A stretch of 5,057 nt of DNA from a bacterium (GTDB lineage: Bacteria; JAHJDO01), in contig DAOVKY010000077.1 of assembly GCA_030631525.1 (NCBI GenBank), forward strand, positions 1-5,057, read 5' to 3'. The number at the start of each line of letters is the position of its first letter. Positions within the stretch are counted from its first letter, which is position 1. The position numbers and the translations under genes were made by a program. Below are positions 1-5,057 of the stretch, in pieces. The notes beneath the pieces are model-generated. The model did no database searches and was not told where the DNA came from. It was given only the letters and a program-made list of their open reading frames with translations.

Positions 1-293
1 TGCATGCATTTATCGGGGAGGCAAAGCCTTCTCCTGAGAGCATATTCAATCTGGTTAAGAAGACTTTTTATAATACAAAGGCTGCTCAATTAACTATATC
101 TCCTGAATTTACAATCTGTAATAGCTGCAAAAAGACTACGCGGGGTTTAGTCGATGCATGCGGTAATTGCGCTAGTATGGATGTGTATGGTATAACAAGA
201 ATCGTTGGATATTTCAGCAGGGTAAATAACTGGAATAAATCAAAACTTGGCGAATTAAAGGATAGACAAAAAGGGCAATATAAAATAGCATGA
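1..293 (+). CDS. nrdD: Anaerobic (class III) ribonucleoside-triphosphate reductase, C-terminal fragment
   Basis: This is the last 96 codons of a gene that begins before the window; the reading frame starts at base 3 and ends at TGA 291-293. Class III reductases make deoxynucleotides from ribonucleoside triphosphates in the cytoplasm without oxygen, using a glycyl radical installed by the radical-SAM activase NrdG. Two cysteine pairs, CNSC (fragment residues 39-42) and CGNC (53-56), form the C-terminal zinc ribbon known in NrdD. After them, RIVGY (66-70) carries the glycine expected to hold the radical (fragment Gly69, codon 207-209), followed by a typical tail containing NNWNKSKLGELKDR. The segment HAFIGEAKPSPES at the left edge also fits the family. 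The catalytic core and the allosteric ATP-cone are outside the window, so the subtype cannot be read. A CxxC redoxin gene follows 15 bases downstream and is probably in the same operon. Family assignment is firm. Confidence 0.95.
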   Translation, partial: HAFIGEAKPSPESIFNLVKKTFYNTKAAQLTISPEFTICNSCKKTTRGLVDACGNCASMDVYGITRIVGYFSRVNNWNKSKLGELKDRQKGQYKIA

Positions 294-308
294 AAGGGGG
301 TCCATATT

Positions 309-587
309 ATGTCAGAGAGTACAAGTATAAAGGTATTTGGCAAGCCCAACTGCGCAAAGTGTAAGACTACAAAAAACAAACTCGAATTTTTTCTGCCAAA
401 ATGGAATGTGTCTAATGAGATTAAAATGTCTTTCTATGATATGGACACAGTTGAGGGATTAGCAGAAGGCGCATTCTATGATGTAGATAACATTCCAACA
501 ACACTGGTGGAAAGGGATGGCAAAGAAATAAAGAGATGGGAACTGGAAGTTCCTCCATCAGGGGATATAGAAGAGTTGATTAAATAA
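309..587 (+). CDS. Glutaredoxin/NrdH-like thiol redoxin next to nrdD
   Basis: This is a 92-residue cytoplasmic protein with a thioredoxin-fold pattern. A beta strand (IKVFGKPN) leads into the redox motif C15-A-K-C18 at the start of a helix, and a later NIPTT (61-65) supplies the conserved cis-proline (Pro63), followed by the strand TLVERDGKEIKRW. Length is normal for glutaredoxin or NrdH; the CAKC active site is neither the classical CPYC of glutaredoxin nor the WCGPC of thioredoxin. The ATG at 309 has a strong purine-rich ribosome-binding site (AAGGGGG, 294-300) 8 bases upstream. The 15-base gap after nrdD implies co-transcription, and I infer that it re-reduces NrdD or its cysteine pair during turnover, as NrdH-like redoxins do for some class III enzymes. 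A general thiol-disulfide oxidoreductase role remains possible. No nrdG activase gene follows it in this window. Confidence 0.85.
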   Translation: MSESTSIKVFGKPNCAKCKTTKNKLEFFLPKWNVSNEIKMSFYDMDTVEGLAEGAFYDVDNIPTTLVERDGKEIKRWELEVPPSGDIEELIK

Positions 588-591
588 AATT

Positions 592-691
592 TAACTCACC
601 CTGACCCTCTCTTGACAGAGAGGGAAAAAAGGAAGGACTGGTGAGCTGGTTTCCCCTTCTTTGTCAAGAGAAGGGGTTAGGGGATGAGTTA
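592..691. repeat. Compact inverted-repeat element with two internal hairpins (REP/MITE-like)
   Basis: The ends TAACTCA (592-598) and TGAGTTA (685-691) are exact inverted repeats, and similarity continues inward: the left arm reads CACCCTGACCCTCTCTTGAC and the reverse complement of the right arm reads CATCCCCTAACCCCTTCTC. Each arm also folds on itself. The left hairpin has a perfect 7-base stem, CCCTCTC/GAGAGGG (605-611/618-624), with loop TTGACA. The right hairpin has a perfect 8-base stem, CCCCTTCT/AGAAGGGG (653-660/669-676). The loops contain CTTGACA and TGTCAAG, which are complementary to each other. This architecture resembles small non-autonomous repeats seen in multiple copies between genes in many bacterial genomes; only one copy lies in this window, so its repeated nature is inferred. 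It contains no credible gene. It fills most of the gap between the redoxin and the CBM-like gene. Confidence 0.7.
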
Positions 692-696
692 GAGGA
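691..696 (+). promoter_or_regulatory. Ribosome-binding site that decides the start of the CBM-like gene
   Basis: AGAGGA lies 7 bases before the ATG at 704, a standard Shine-Dalgarno spacing, and supports that ATG over the in-frame GTG at 641, which sits inside the repeat element. Its first base is also the last base of the element's right terminal repeat. Confidence 0.6.
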
Positions 697-703
697 AATA
701 GAT

Positions 704-1249
704 ATGGAATCAAAAAAGTTTTTATCATGCATTATCTGTCTAAGCATAATTCTGGTTGGATTGTCTAGTGTATATTGCGCAGAGAACATTATCAAGAATC
801 CTGGTTTTGAGATTAAGAAGCCAGATACAAACTTTCCTGAGAACTGGTTTCTAAATCTGTGGAGTAAGACACAAGGCATAGCTGAGTTGTCTGAACATAG
901 TCATTCAGGAAAATACTCTGTAAGATTGAAGTGGCTTTCAGGAGATACAAATATTGTTCTTCTTGCAGGTCTAAAAAATCATGTATTGGGCAAACAGACA
1001 TTTGTTTTAACATGTTATCTGAAAACTAGTGAGCATGGTGTTGCCTTTTGCTCATTTCAGACAAGGGACAAAAATAATAAGCAAATCCAGTTTGACTACT
1101 CAAAGAAGCTTAAAAATAAGGTAAAATGGACTAAATTGAAGTGGGAATTTACTACAGCTCCTGAAACTCAGAAGTTATATATATGGCTGAGAAATGGAGG
1201 AGAGGGGTCTGTTTGGTTTGACGATGTTTTGTTGGAAGAGACACACTGA
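704..1249 (+). CDS. Small secreted carbohydrate-binding-module-like (galactose-binding fold) protein
   Basis: The protein has 181 residues from the ATG at 704. Residues 1-25 look like a signal peptide: basic start ESKK, a hydrophobic core around FLSCIICLSIILVGL, and a small-residue end at SSVYCA. SVYC is not a good lipobox, so secretion by signal peptidase I is more likely than lipoprotein anchoring. The mature part is one beta-sandwich domain of the CBM4/9 or general galactose-binding type: NPGFE (32-36) at its start, then P and W of a PENW element, HSGKYSVRL (67-75), the KWTKLKWEFT strand (141-150), and the closing WFDDVLLE (171-178). In this fold class such domains bind glycans or act as structural modules. 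No catalytic domain is attached, which is unusual since these modules normally accompany glycoside hydrolases. It precedes a Gfo/Idh/MocA oxidoreductase gene by 23 bases, so the two are probably co-transcribed. The ligand is unknown. Confidence 0.75.
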   Translation: MESKKFLSCIICLSIILVGLSSVYCAENIIKNPGFEIKKPDTNFPENWFLNLWSKTQGIAELSEHSHSGKYSVRLKWLSGDTNIVLLAGLKNHVLGKQTFVLTCYLKTSEHGVAFCSFQTRDKNNKQIQFDYSKKLKNKVKWTKLKWEFTTAPETQKLYIWLRNGGEGSVWFDDVLLEETH

Positions 1250-1272
1250 ATAGGAAAAGGAGGCATAAGATA

Positions 1273-2319
1273 ATGGCTGACGAACTAAGGTTTGCAATTA
1301 TAGGAACAGGCAATATAGGTCCGTTTCATGCAGACGCAATATCCAAGATTGATGGCGCAAAACTGGTGGCAGTAGCAGACATAGTTGAGGAAAAGGCAAA
1401 GCAGCTTGCAGATAAGTATAATGCACATGCTTACACAGATTATGAGAGAATGCTGGAAAGAGACGATATAGATGTTGTAAATATATGCACACCAAGTGGA
1501 CTGCATATGGAATCTGCTCTTAAGGCTGCAGGAAAAGAAAAACATCTTATAGTGGAAAAGCCTTTGGATATAACGTTAGAAAAGTGTGATAGTATAATAG
1601 ATGCATGCAGGGAAAACAATTTAAAGCTGTGTGTAATCTTTCCAAAAAGATTTCAGTTGGCAGTGCAAAAGACAAAGGAAGCCATTGAACAGGGTAGATT
1701 TGGGAAACTGGTTTTTGTAAGCGGAGTATGTAAGGAGTTTAGAAGTCAGGAGTATTATAATAGTGGGAAATGGAGGGGGACATGGGCTCTTGATGGCGGT
1801 GGAGCGTTGATGAATCAATCAATACATACAATAGATGCTTTCTATTATCTGGCTGGAGATGTGTCAAGTATATACGCTTATACCGGAACATTAGCACGTA
1901 ATATAGAAGTCGAAGATACAGCTGTAGCAGCGCTTAAATTAAGAAATGGGGCTCTCGGAATAATAACTGGAGCAACATCTATATATCCAGGATATGATCC
2001 TGTGATCTCAATTCATGGAGAAAAAGGTTCAGTTGTGATTAATGGAGAAAGGATCGAAAAGTGGGATTTTGAAATCCCAAAAGAAGGCGATAAAGAGATA
2101 AGAAATATAGGCAAGGATAATACATCAAGCTCAGCAAATGACCCGATAAAACAAATGAGTTCAGAAGGCCATATGAGCCAGATAGCTGATATGGTTGAAG
2201 CAATAAGAACAAACAGACAGCCTAAGGTAAATGGTGAAGAAGGAAGAAAAGCTGTAGAGATAATAATTGGAATATACAGGTCTCAGAAAGAGAAGAGAGA
2301 AATAAGATTCCCTATTTAA
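1273..2319 (+). CDS. Gfo/Idh/MocA family NAD(P)-dependent oxidoreductase
   Basis: This is a 348-residue cytoplasmic dehydrogenase of normal family length. An N-terminal Rossmann fold shows the dinucleotide loop GTGNIG (11-16) and an acidic residue after the second strand (Asp36), which usually favours NAD over NADP. It then has TPSGLH (73-78) and the family signature E95-K96-P97, whose lysine is catalytic in characterised members. The C-terminal alpha/beta domain holds KWRGT (166-170) and DGGGALMNQSIHTID (174-188), with His185 and Asp188 placed as in the active site of the family. Members oxidise or reduce sugars, inositols and nucleotide sugars. The WRGT and DGGGALMNQ stretch recalls nucleotide-sugar 3-dehydrogenases such as the WlbA/WbpB group, but the true substrate cannot be set from sequence. 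The start is fixed by AAGGAGG (1257-1263), 9 bases before ATG. The upstream secreted CBM-like gene is 23 bases away. Confidence 0.92.
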   Translation: MADELRFAIIGTGNIGPFHADAISKIDGAKLVAVADIVEEKAKQLADKYNAHAYTDYERMLERDDIDVVNICTPSGLHMESALKAAGKEKHLIVEKPLDITLEKCDSIIDACRENNLKLCVIFPKRFQLAVQKTKEAIEQGRFGKLVFVSGVCKEFRSQEYYNSGKWRGTWALDGGGALMNQSIHTIDAFYYLAGDVSSIYAYTGTLARNIEVEDTAVAALKLRNGALGIITGATSIYPGYDPVISIHGEKGSVVINGERIEKWDFEIPKEGDKEIRNIGKDNTSSSANDPIKQMSSEGHMSQIADMVEAIRTNRQPKVNGEEGRKAVEIIIGIYRSQKEKREIRFPI

Positions 2320-2328
2320 AAAACAGAT

Positions 2329-2877
2329 TTATTCAACCTTTTCTAAGTCTACAGGTCTTAATGTCTTTTTCCCTCTGCTGTCAAATCTTACCTGTATTTT
2401 TCTGCTGTAATTTGAAATTCCGTCTTTATCCATATTTTTAATCACAGTACCTTTTTCACCTACAAGTCCTTTTTTATGGCCAATGTATTTTACTCTATCG
2501 CCAACTGAAAATGATGTATAAGGTTGCTGAATAGTTACCTTATTGCCATATACATCATCAGAGTTGGAATAAGGATATTTCCCATGATAGATTTCATATC
2601 TTATCCATATATCCTTACCATTTTCGTCTTTTTTCTGGTAACGTTTCCACCTTGAATAATAATGTGATTCTTTCGCCTTTATTTTTTTAAGTGCTTTATT
2701 AGAGTCTATCTTTTGCTGTTCTATTTCTTCTTTGGTAAATTTAATAGTCCTCTCTTCTCCATCTATATTTACCTTTATTTCTGCAGATATGTTTTGATCT
2801 TTATTCTCAGCAGAGACATAACTATGTTGAATAAACAGAAACAGAAAAAACACAAATATTAGTATAATCTTTTTCAT
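2329..2877 (-). CDS. Secreted protein with C-terminal SH3/KOW-like barrel, function unknown
   Basis: This is a 182-residue protein that I do not recognise as a named family. Residues 1-23 form a clear signal peptide: KK, a long hydrophobic run, then VSA before ENKD, giving a good signal peptidase I site after Ala23. A lysine- and glutamate-rich stretch (about 40-70) is probably helical. A Tyr/Trp-rich segment follows (SHYYSRWKRYQKK, then WIRYEIYHGKYPYS, about 71-104). The last 60 residues (about 123-182) read as a small beta barrel: FSVGDRVKYIG, GEKGTVIKNM, KIQVRFDSRGKKTLRPVDLEKVE. This order (G-D-x-V, then a G-x-V turn, then V-x-F-D) is typical of SH3-, KOW- or Tudor-like barrels. An exported barrel of this kind could bind cell wall, glycan or protein, but no partner is visible. 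The start is backed by a GAAGGAGGAGGT ribosome-binding site and a strong promoter upstream. The gene converges on the oxidoreductase, with 9 bases between stop codons. Confidence 0.8.
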   Translation of the reverse strand: MKKIILIFVFFLFLFIQHSYVSAENKDQNISAEIKVNIDGEERTIKFTKEEIEQQKIDSNKALKKIKAKESHYYSRWKRYQKKDENGKDIWIRYEIYHGKYPYSNSDDVYGNKVTIQQPYTSFSVGDRVKYIGHKKGLVGEKGTVIKNMDKDGISNYSRKIQVRFDSRGKKTLRPVDLEKVE

Positions 2878-2886
2878 GCTTTTGTT

Positions 2887-2898
2887 ACCTCCTCCTTC
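2887..2898 (-). promoter_or_regulatory. Very strong ribosome-binding site of the secreted SH3-like gene
   Basis: Read on the minus strand this is GAAGGAGGAGGT, an extended match to the 16S anti-Shine-Dalgarno sequence, ending 9 bases before the ATG (2877-2875). It confirms the start codon and suggests efficient translation. Confidence 0.8.
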
Positions 2899-2917
2899 TT
2901 TGAAATTAACTGTAATA

Positions 2918-2946
2918 ATTCTAGCATTTTTATTGACCTGTGTAAA
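2918..2946 (-). promoter_or_regulatory. Sigma70-type promoter of the secreted SH3-like gene
   Basis: On the minus strand there is a -35 box TTTACA (2946-2941), a spacer of exactly 17 bases, and a -10 box TAGAAT (2923-2918) preceded by TGC, i.e. an extended -10. Transcription would start near 2911, giving a leader of about 34 bases that contains the ribosome-binding site at 2898-2887. The -35 side overlaps the candidate plus-strand tRNA promoter. Confidence 0.65.
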
Positions 2947-2961
2947 TGCCTTTGATAATAT
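2933..2961 (+). promoter_or_regulatory. Candidate promoter for tRNA-Pro
   Basis: On the plus strand a good -35 box, TTGACC (2933-2938), is followed by an AT-rich -10 region, GATAATAT (2954-2961). Two registers are possible: GATAAT (2954-2959, five of six consensus bases but a short 15-base spacer) or TAATAT (2956-2961, a weaker match with the ideal 17-base spacer). Either would start transcription around 2966-2969, some 20 bases before the mature tRNA. It overlaps the minus-strand promoter of the neighbouring secreted-protein gene. Confidence 0.5.
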
Positions 2962-2986
2962 ACGCTAGTCTCTATATCAGTGTATA

Positions 2987-3065
2987 CGGGGCGTAGCGCA
3001 GCTTGGTTTAGCGCGCCTGCCTTGGGAGCAGGAGGCCGGAGGTTCAAATCCTCTCGCCCCGACCA
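2987..3065 (+). tRNA. tRNA-Pro (anticodon UGG), CCA encoded
   Basis: The full cloverleaf can be traced. The acceptor stem CGGGGCG/CGCCCCG (2987-2993/3055-3061) pairs perfectly over 7 bases. The D arm GCGC/GCGC (2996-2999/3011-3014) encloses an 11-base loop with GG. The anticodon stem CCTGC/GCAGG (3016-3020/3028-3032) encloses loop CTTGGGA with anticodon TGG at 3023-3025 and G37, as expected for proline. The variable loop has 5 bases (3033-3037). The T arm GGAGG/CCTCT (3038-3042/3050-3054) holds loop TTCAAAT. Discriminator A3062 and an encoded CCA (3063-3065) follow. The C1-G72 first pair with A73 is the known bacterial tRNA-Pro identity pattern. UGG can read CCA and, by wobble, other proline codons. 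No terminator is visible before the convergent gene that ends 29 bases downstream. Confidence 0.97.
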
Positions 3066-3094
3066 GAGGTGTATAAGTGATTTGTGATGCAGGT

Positions 3095-5029
3095 CTATAT
3101 CCAGAAAACCATATTCCCAGTATGGCCTGTTATCAGGTCAATAACAAACCAGAGTCCTGCGGCAACCAGCTGCCCCAGGATCAGCCCCAAGAAGAACGGT
3201 TTTGAAGCCTTGTATACTTTATTTCCTCCGTACCTTGTGAGTACTGACTTTATTATCCACGCAAGAAATATGCTGAACCATAGTGCCTCCATTATCCACA
3301 CAGCGCTTATGGGATATGCTACAGGATGTATGGGCCACCACAGAAGTCTGTATCTCATAAACATCAGAAATGCCATAAACCCTCCGCCTATTGCCATATT
3401 CAGCCAGCCAAGCCAAGTCACGCCTGTTGGATGCAATATCTTATCTACTGCATATTGACATGGTCGTTGTGGCCCATCGACAAAAAACCATCGATTCAGA
3501 TTTATTCCTCCATGCGTGTAAGCCAGTTTCAATGTTATCCAGAATGTAGAGCCAAGACCTATTAGGAGAGCCGCTAATATAAACCAGAAAAGCTTTCTTC
3601 TGTTTGTTTTTATTACCTCTATTATCTTCAGGCTATGTGCTGTTGCTGCCATTACAAACGTCCTGATGTCCGATCCCCATACGTATGTGAATGCCAGACT
3701 TACCATGCCGCCAGCTCCAAATATGGATGTCCCTAGACCTGATACTGCCATAGACGGCGCTATTGACGGCGCTACTGCACATGCTAAACCTCCCTCTGCC
3801 ACTATCCTTGTTAAACCCAAAAACAATACCAGAGCGAAAAACATGAATACAGGAACTGTTATCATGGGCATACCGCTAAAGTACAGCCATACACCCATTA
3901 TAATTAAACACGTGAGGAGCAAGTATACTGATGCTTTGTAGGAGAGTATCTCTTTTGTATCATCTATCTCTTTTCTTCTCCCGAATGCTTTACCAAATAC
4001 ATCCTTGAGATGTTCTCTTGCCATCCATAAGCCTGTTAATACCAGTACTATCATCCCTCCTGCCTGCTGATGGCGTAACATCGGAGACCCTGATATTCCA
4101 TAAGTACCTACCTTCTCATTGAGTCCAAAACCTGTAATGTTACAGATTCCTTTTATCACTATTGATAACAGACATAGAAACCACAGACTGAATGCCAGCT
4201 GCATGTTGATAAAGTACGCATATCCTATCATTGGAAAACTTACTCTGAATGCCAGATTTAAAGTGTTGCGAAATATAGGAATACTATTAACGAGATTTAT
4301 TTTAGGAATAAAGTGAAAATAATGATGAAACGCGTTTATTGAGCTGATTATGAATGGAATGGCAAATCCAAACCACATTATTCTGCTCTTGAAGAATGGT
4401 CTTATTATGGAACCGTTTTCATCCTTCACCATCTCAAGAGGCAGTTGCGCTAACGGATATATCAGTCTCTCCTTCTCCACCCATTGCTTTCTTAATATCA
4501 CCATTATTGTTATCATTACCATATACAGGGACATAAGGAATATCATCCAGAAACATATTGGCTTGAGCCATGCTGACCAGGGTATACTCGCACCCTTTGG
4601 CATGCCTTCATAGAATTGTCTTATTACCTCTTTGCCCTGCGGCACCATCCAGCTTTTTATATGTGGCTGTATCAACTCTGCCCATCTGTTTGTCGGCGTT
4701 GCAAAGTAAAATGGCGCTGTGATCATCGGAAACAGCTGCGCGCCAAGTCCCATTGTTGCTACTGAGGAGGTTACAAGCATCATAATATATATTACCAGAA
4801 GCTCTGAGGAATTAAGGGCTATTCTCCTGCTTATCAATCTGAGTATAACCGCTATACCGCCTACAAGGATGAAAAAGAGGAATATTGCTCCTGCAGGCAT
4901 GAAGTCTATTGCTAAGTAAGAGCCATGAACAATATCTATGGAGTAGTGAGCCATTACCGGTATGAGAAAACACAGCAATGCGCCTATTATGAAACTCTTT
5001 AGACCTACTTGTTTATCTCTATTTTCCAT
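3095..5029 (-). CDS. Polytopic membrane protein of the DUF6785/DUF6784 type, possible transporter
   Basis: This 644-residue inner-membrane protein has about 12-15 hydrophobic segments, for example near residues 12-32, 44-66, 75-98, 155-178, 213-233, 276-295, 366-386, 390-408, 477-500, 540-558, 572-594 and 611-632. I match it from memory to the uncharacterised DUF6785 proteins with a C-terminal DUF6784 part, common in Planctomycetota and related uncultured bacteria. The supporting motifs are KQWVEKERLIYPLAQLPLEM (181-200), RIVAEGG (408-414) and a C-terminal block from RYGG (599) through KPFFLGLILG (610-619) to GHTGN (635-639). Multiple segments with embedded charged and aromatic motifs suggest a transporter, perhaps distantly like oligopeptide (OPT) transporters; that is inference, and the substrate is unknown. 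The ATG at 5029-5027 is bounded by an in-frame TAA (5047-5045). No Shine-Dalgarno sequence lies at normal distance; an AGGA occurs 18 bases upstream. It stands alone on its strand here and converges on the tRNA. Confidence 0.8.
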   Translation of the reverse strand: MENRDKQVGLKSFIIGALLCFLIPVMAHYSIDIVHGSYLAIDFMPAGAIFLFFILVGGIAVILRLISRRIALNSSELLVIYIMMLVTSSVATMGLGAQLFPMITAPFYFATPTNRWAELIQPHIKSWMVPQGKEVIRQFYEGMPKGASIPWSAWLKPICFWMIFLMSLYMVMITIMVILRKQWVEKERLIYPLAQLPLEMVKDENGSIIRPFFKSRIMWFGFAIPFIISSINAFHHYFHFIPKINLVNSIPIFRNTLNLAFRVSFPMIGYAYFINMQLAFSLWFLCLLSIVIKGICNITGFGLNEKVGTYGISGSPMLRHQQAGGMIVLVLTGLWMAREHLKDVFGKAFGRRKEIDDTKEILSYKASVYLLLTCLIIMGVWLYFSGMPMITVPVFMFFALVLFLGLTRIVAEGGLACAVAPSIAPSMAVSGLGTSIFGAGGMVSLAFTYVWGSDIRTFVMAATAHSLKIIEVIKTNRRKLFWFILAALLIGLGSTFWITLKLAYTHGGINLNRWFFVDGPQRPCQYAVDKILHPTGVTWLGWLNMAIGGGFMAFLMFMRYRLLWWPIHPVAYPISAVWIMEALWFSIFLAWIIKSVLTRYGGNKVYKASKPFFLGLILGQLVAAGLWFVIDLITGHTGNMVFWI

Positions 5030-5057
5030 CAGTGAAATTAAATTTTATCCTATCAAA

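Noticed and set aside
86..379. Minus-strand reading frame across nrdD and the redoxin
   Set aside because: It is antisense to two well-supported genes and shows no family features.
605..630. Hairpin CCCTCTC/GAGAGGG as a rho-independent terminator after the redoxin gene
   Set aside because: On the plus strand the stem is followed by an A run, not a T run. It fits better as one arm of the repeat element.
612..640. Perfect -35 sequence TTGACA in the left hairpin loop as a promoter
   Set aside because: No -10-like sequence lies 15-19 bases downstream (the bases there are GGACTG), and the mirrored copy on the other strand also lacks one.
641..703. Longer form of the CBM-like protein from GTG 641
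   Set aside because: The extension lies inside the inverted-repeat element and has no ribosome-binding site at usual spacing, and it would bury the signal peptide behind 21 residues. The ATG at 704 has AGAGGA at 7 bases and puts the signal peptide at the N-terminus.
764..784. Lipoprotein lipobox at SSVYC in the CBM-like protein
   Set aside because: Tyrosine immediately before the cysteine and valine before it do not fit the usual L-[AS]-[GA]-C pattern, so an ordinary secretion signal is more likely.
1285..1818. Minus-strand open frames opposite the Gfo/Idh/MocA gene
   Set aside because: The plus-strand gene has intact Rossmann and EKP motifs across this region; the antisense products show no domains.
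2987..3065. tRNA-Pro as an integration site of a mobile element
   Set aside because: No direct repeat of the tRNA 3' end, integrase or phage gene is visible in the window.
3084..4919. Several plus-strand open frames of 65-124 codons opposite the membrane-protein gene
   Set aside because: They are antisense shadows of a gene with clear family motifs; none has a convincing ribosome-binding site or recognisable domain.

Overview
The window is an AT-rich, gene-dense piece of a bacterial chromosome. It holds six protein genes (one cut by the left edge), one tRNA gene, a compact inverted-repeat element and two overlapping divergent promoters. The class III (oxygen-sensitive) ribonucleotide reductase points to an anaerobic or facultatively anaerobic host. 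A Gfo/Idh/MocA dehydrogenase, a small secreted carbohydrate-binding-like protein and a large DUF6785/DUF6784-type membrane protein together recall the PVC group and neighbouring uncultured phyla (Planctomycetota, Lentisphaerota, Omnitrophota and similar). That placement is inference from gene content, not from a marker gene.

Layout from left to right. The window opens with the last 96 residues of anaerobic ribonucleoside-triphosphate reductase (NrdD), including its zinc ribbon and glycyl-radical site. A 92-residue CxxC redoxin follows 15 bases later and is probably its electron donor. The next gap (588-703) is filled by a roughly 100-base element with short terminal inverted repeats and two internal hairpins. 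Right after it comes a small secreted CBM-like protein, and 23 bases further a Gfo/Idh/MocA oxidoreductase. These two share strand and spacing and are probably co-transcribed. The oxidoreductase converges, with 9 bases between stop codons, on a minus-strand gene for a secreted protein with a C-terminal SH3/KOW-like barrel. That gene reads leftward from a strong extended -10 promoter. Overlapping that promoter, on the plus strand, is a candidate promoter for a complete tRNA-Pro(UGG) with encoded CCA. The rest of the window (3095-5029, minus strand) is one 644-residue polytopic membrane protein whose 3' end converges on the tRNA.

Functionally there are two themes: deoxynucleotide synthesis without oxygen (nrdD plus redoxin), and envelope or carbohydrate functions (secreted CBM-like protein, sugar-type dehydrogenase, secreted SH3-like protein, transporter-like membrane protein). 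I found no CRISPR array, transposase, phage gene or toxin-antitoxin pair, and nothing that amounts to a clear new multi-gene system. The items most worth a second look are the repeat element that abuts a ribosome-binding site, the NrdD-redoxin pairing, the uncharacterised membrane protein, and the overlapping promoters between a tRNA and a secreted-protein gene.
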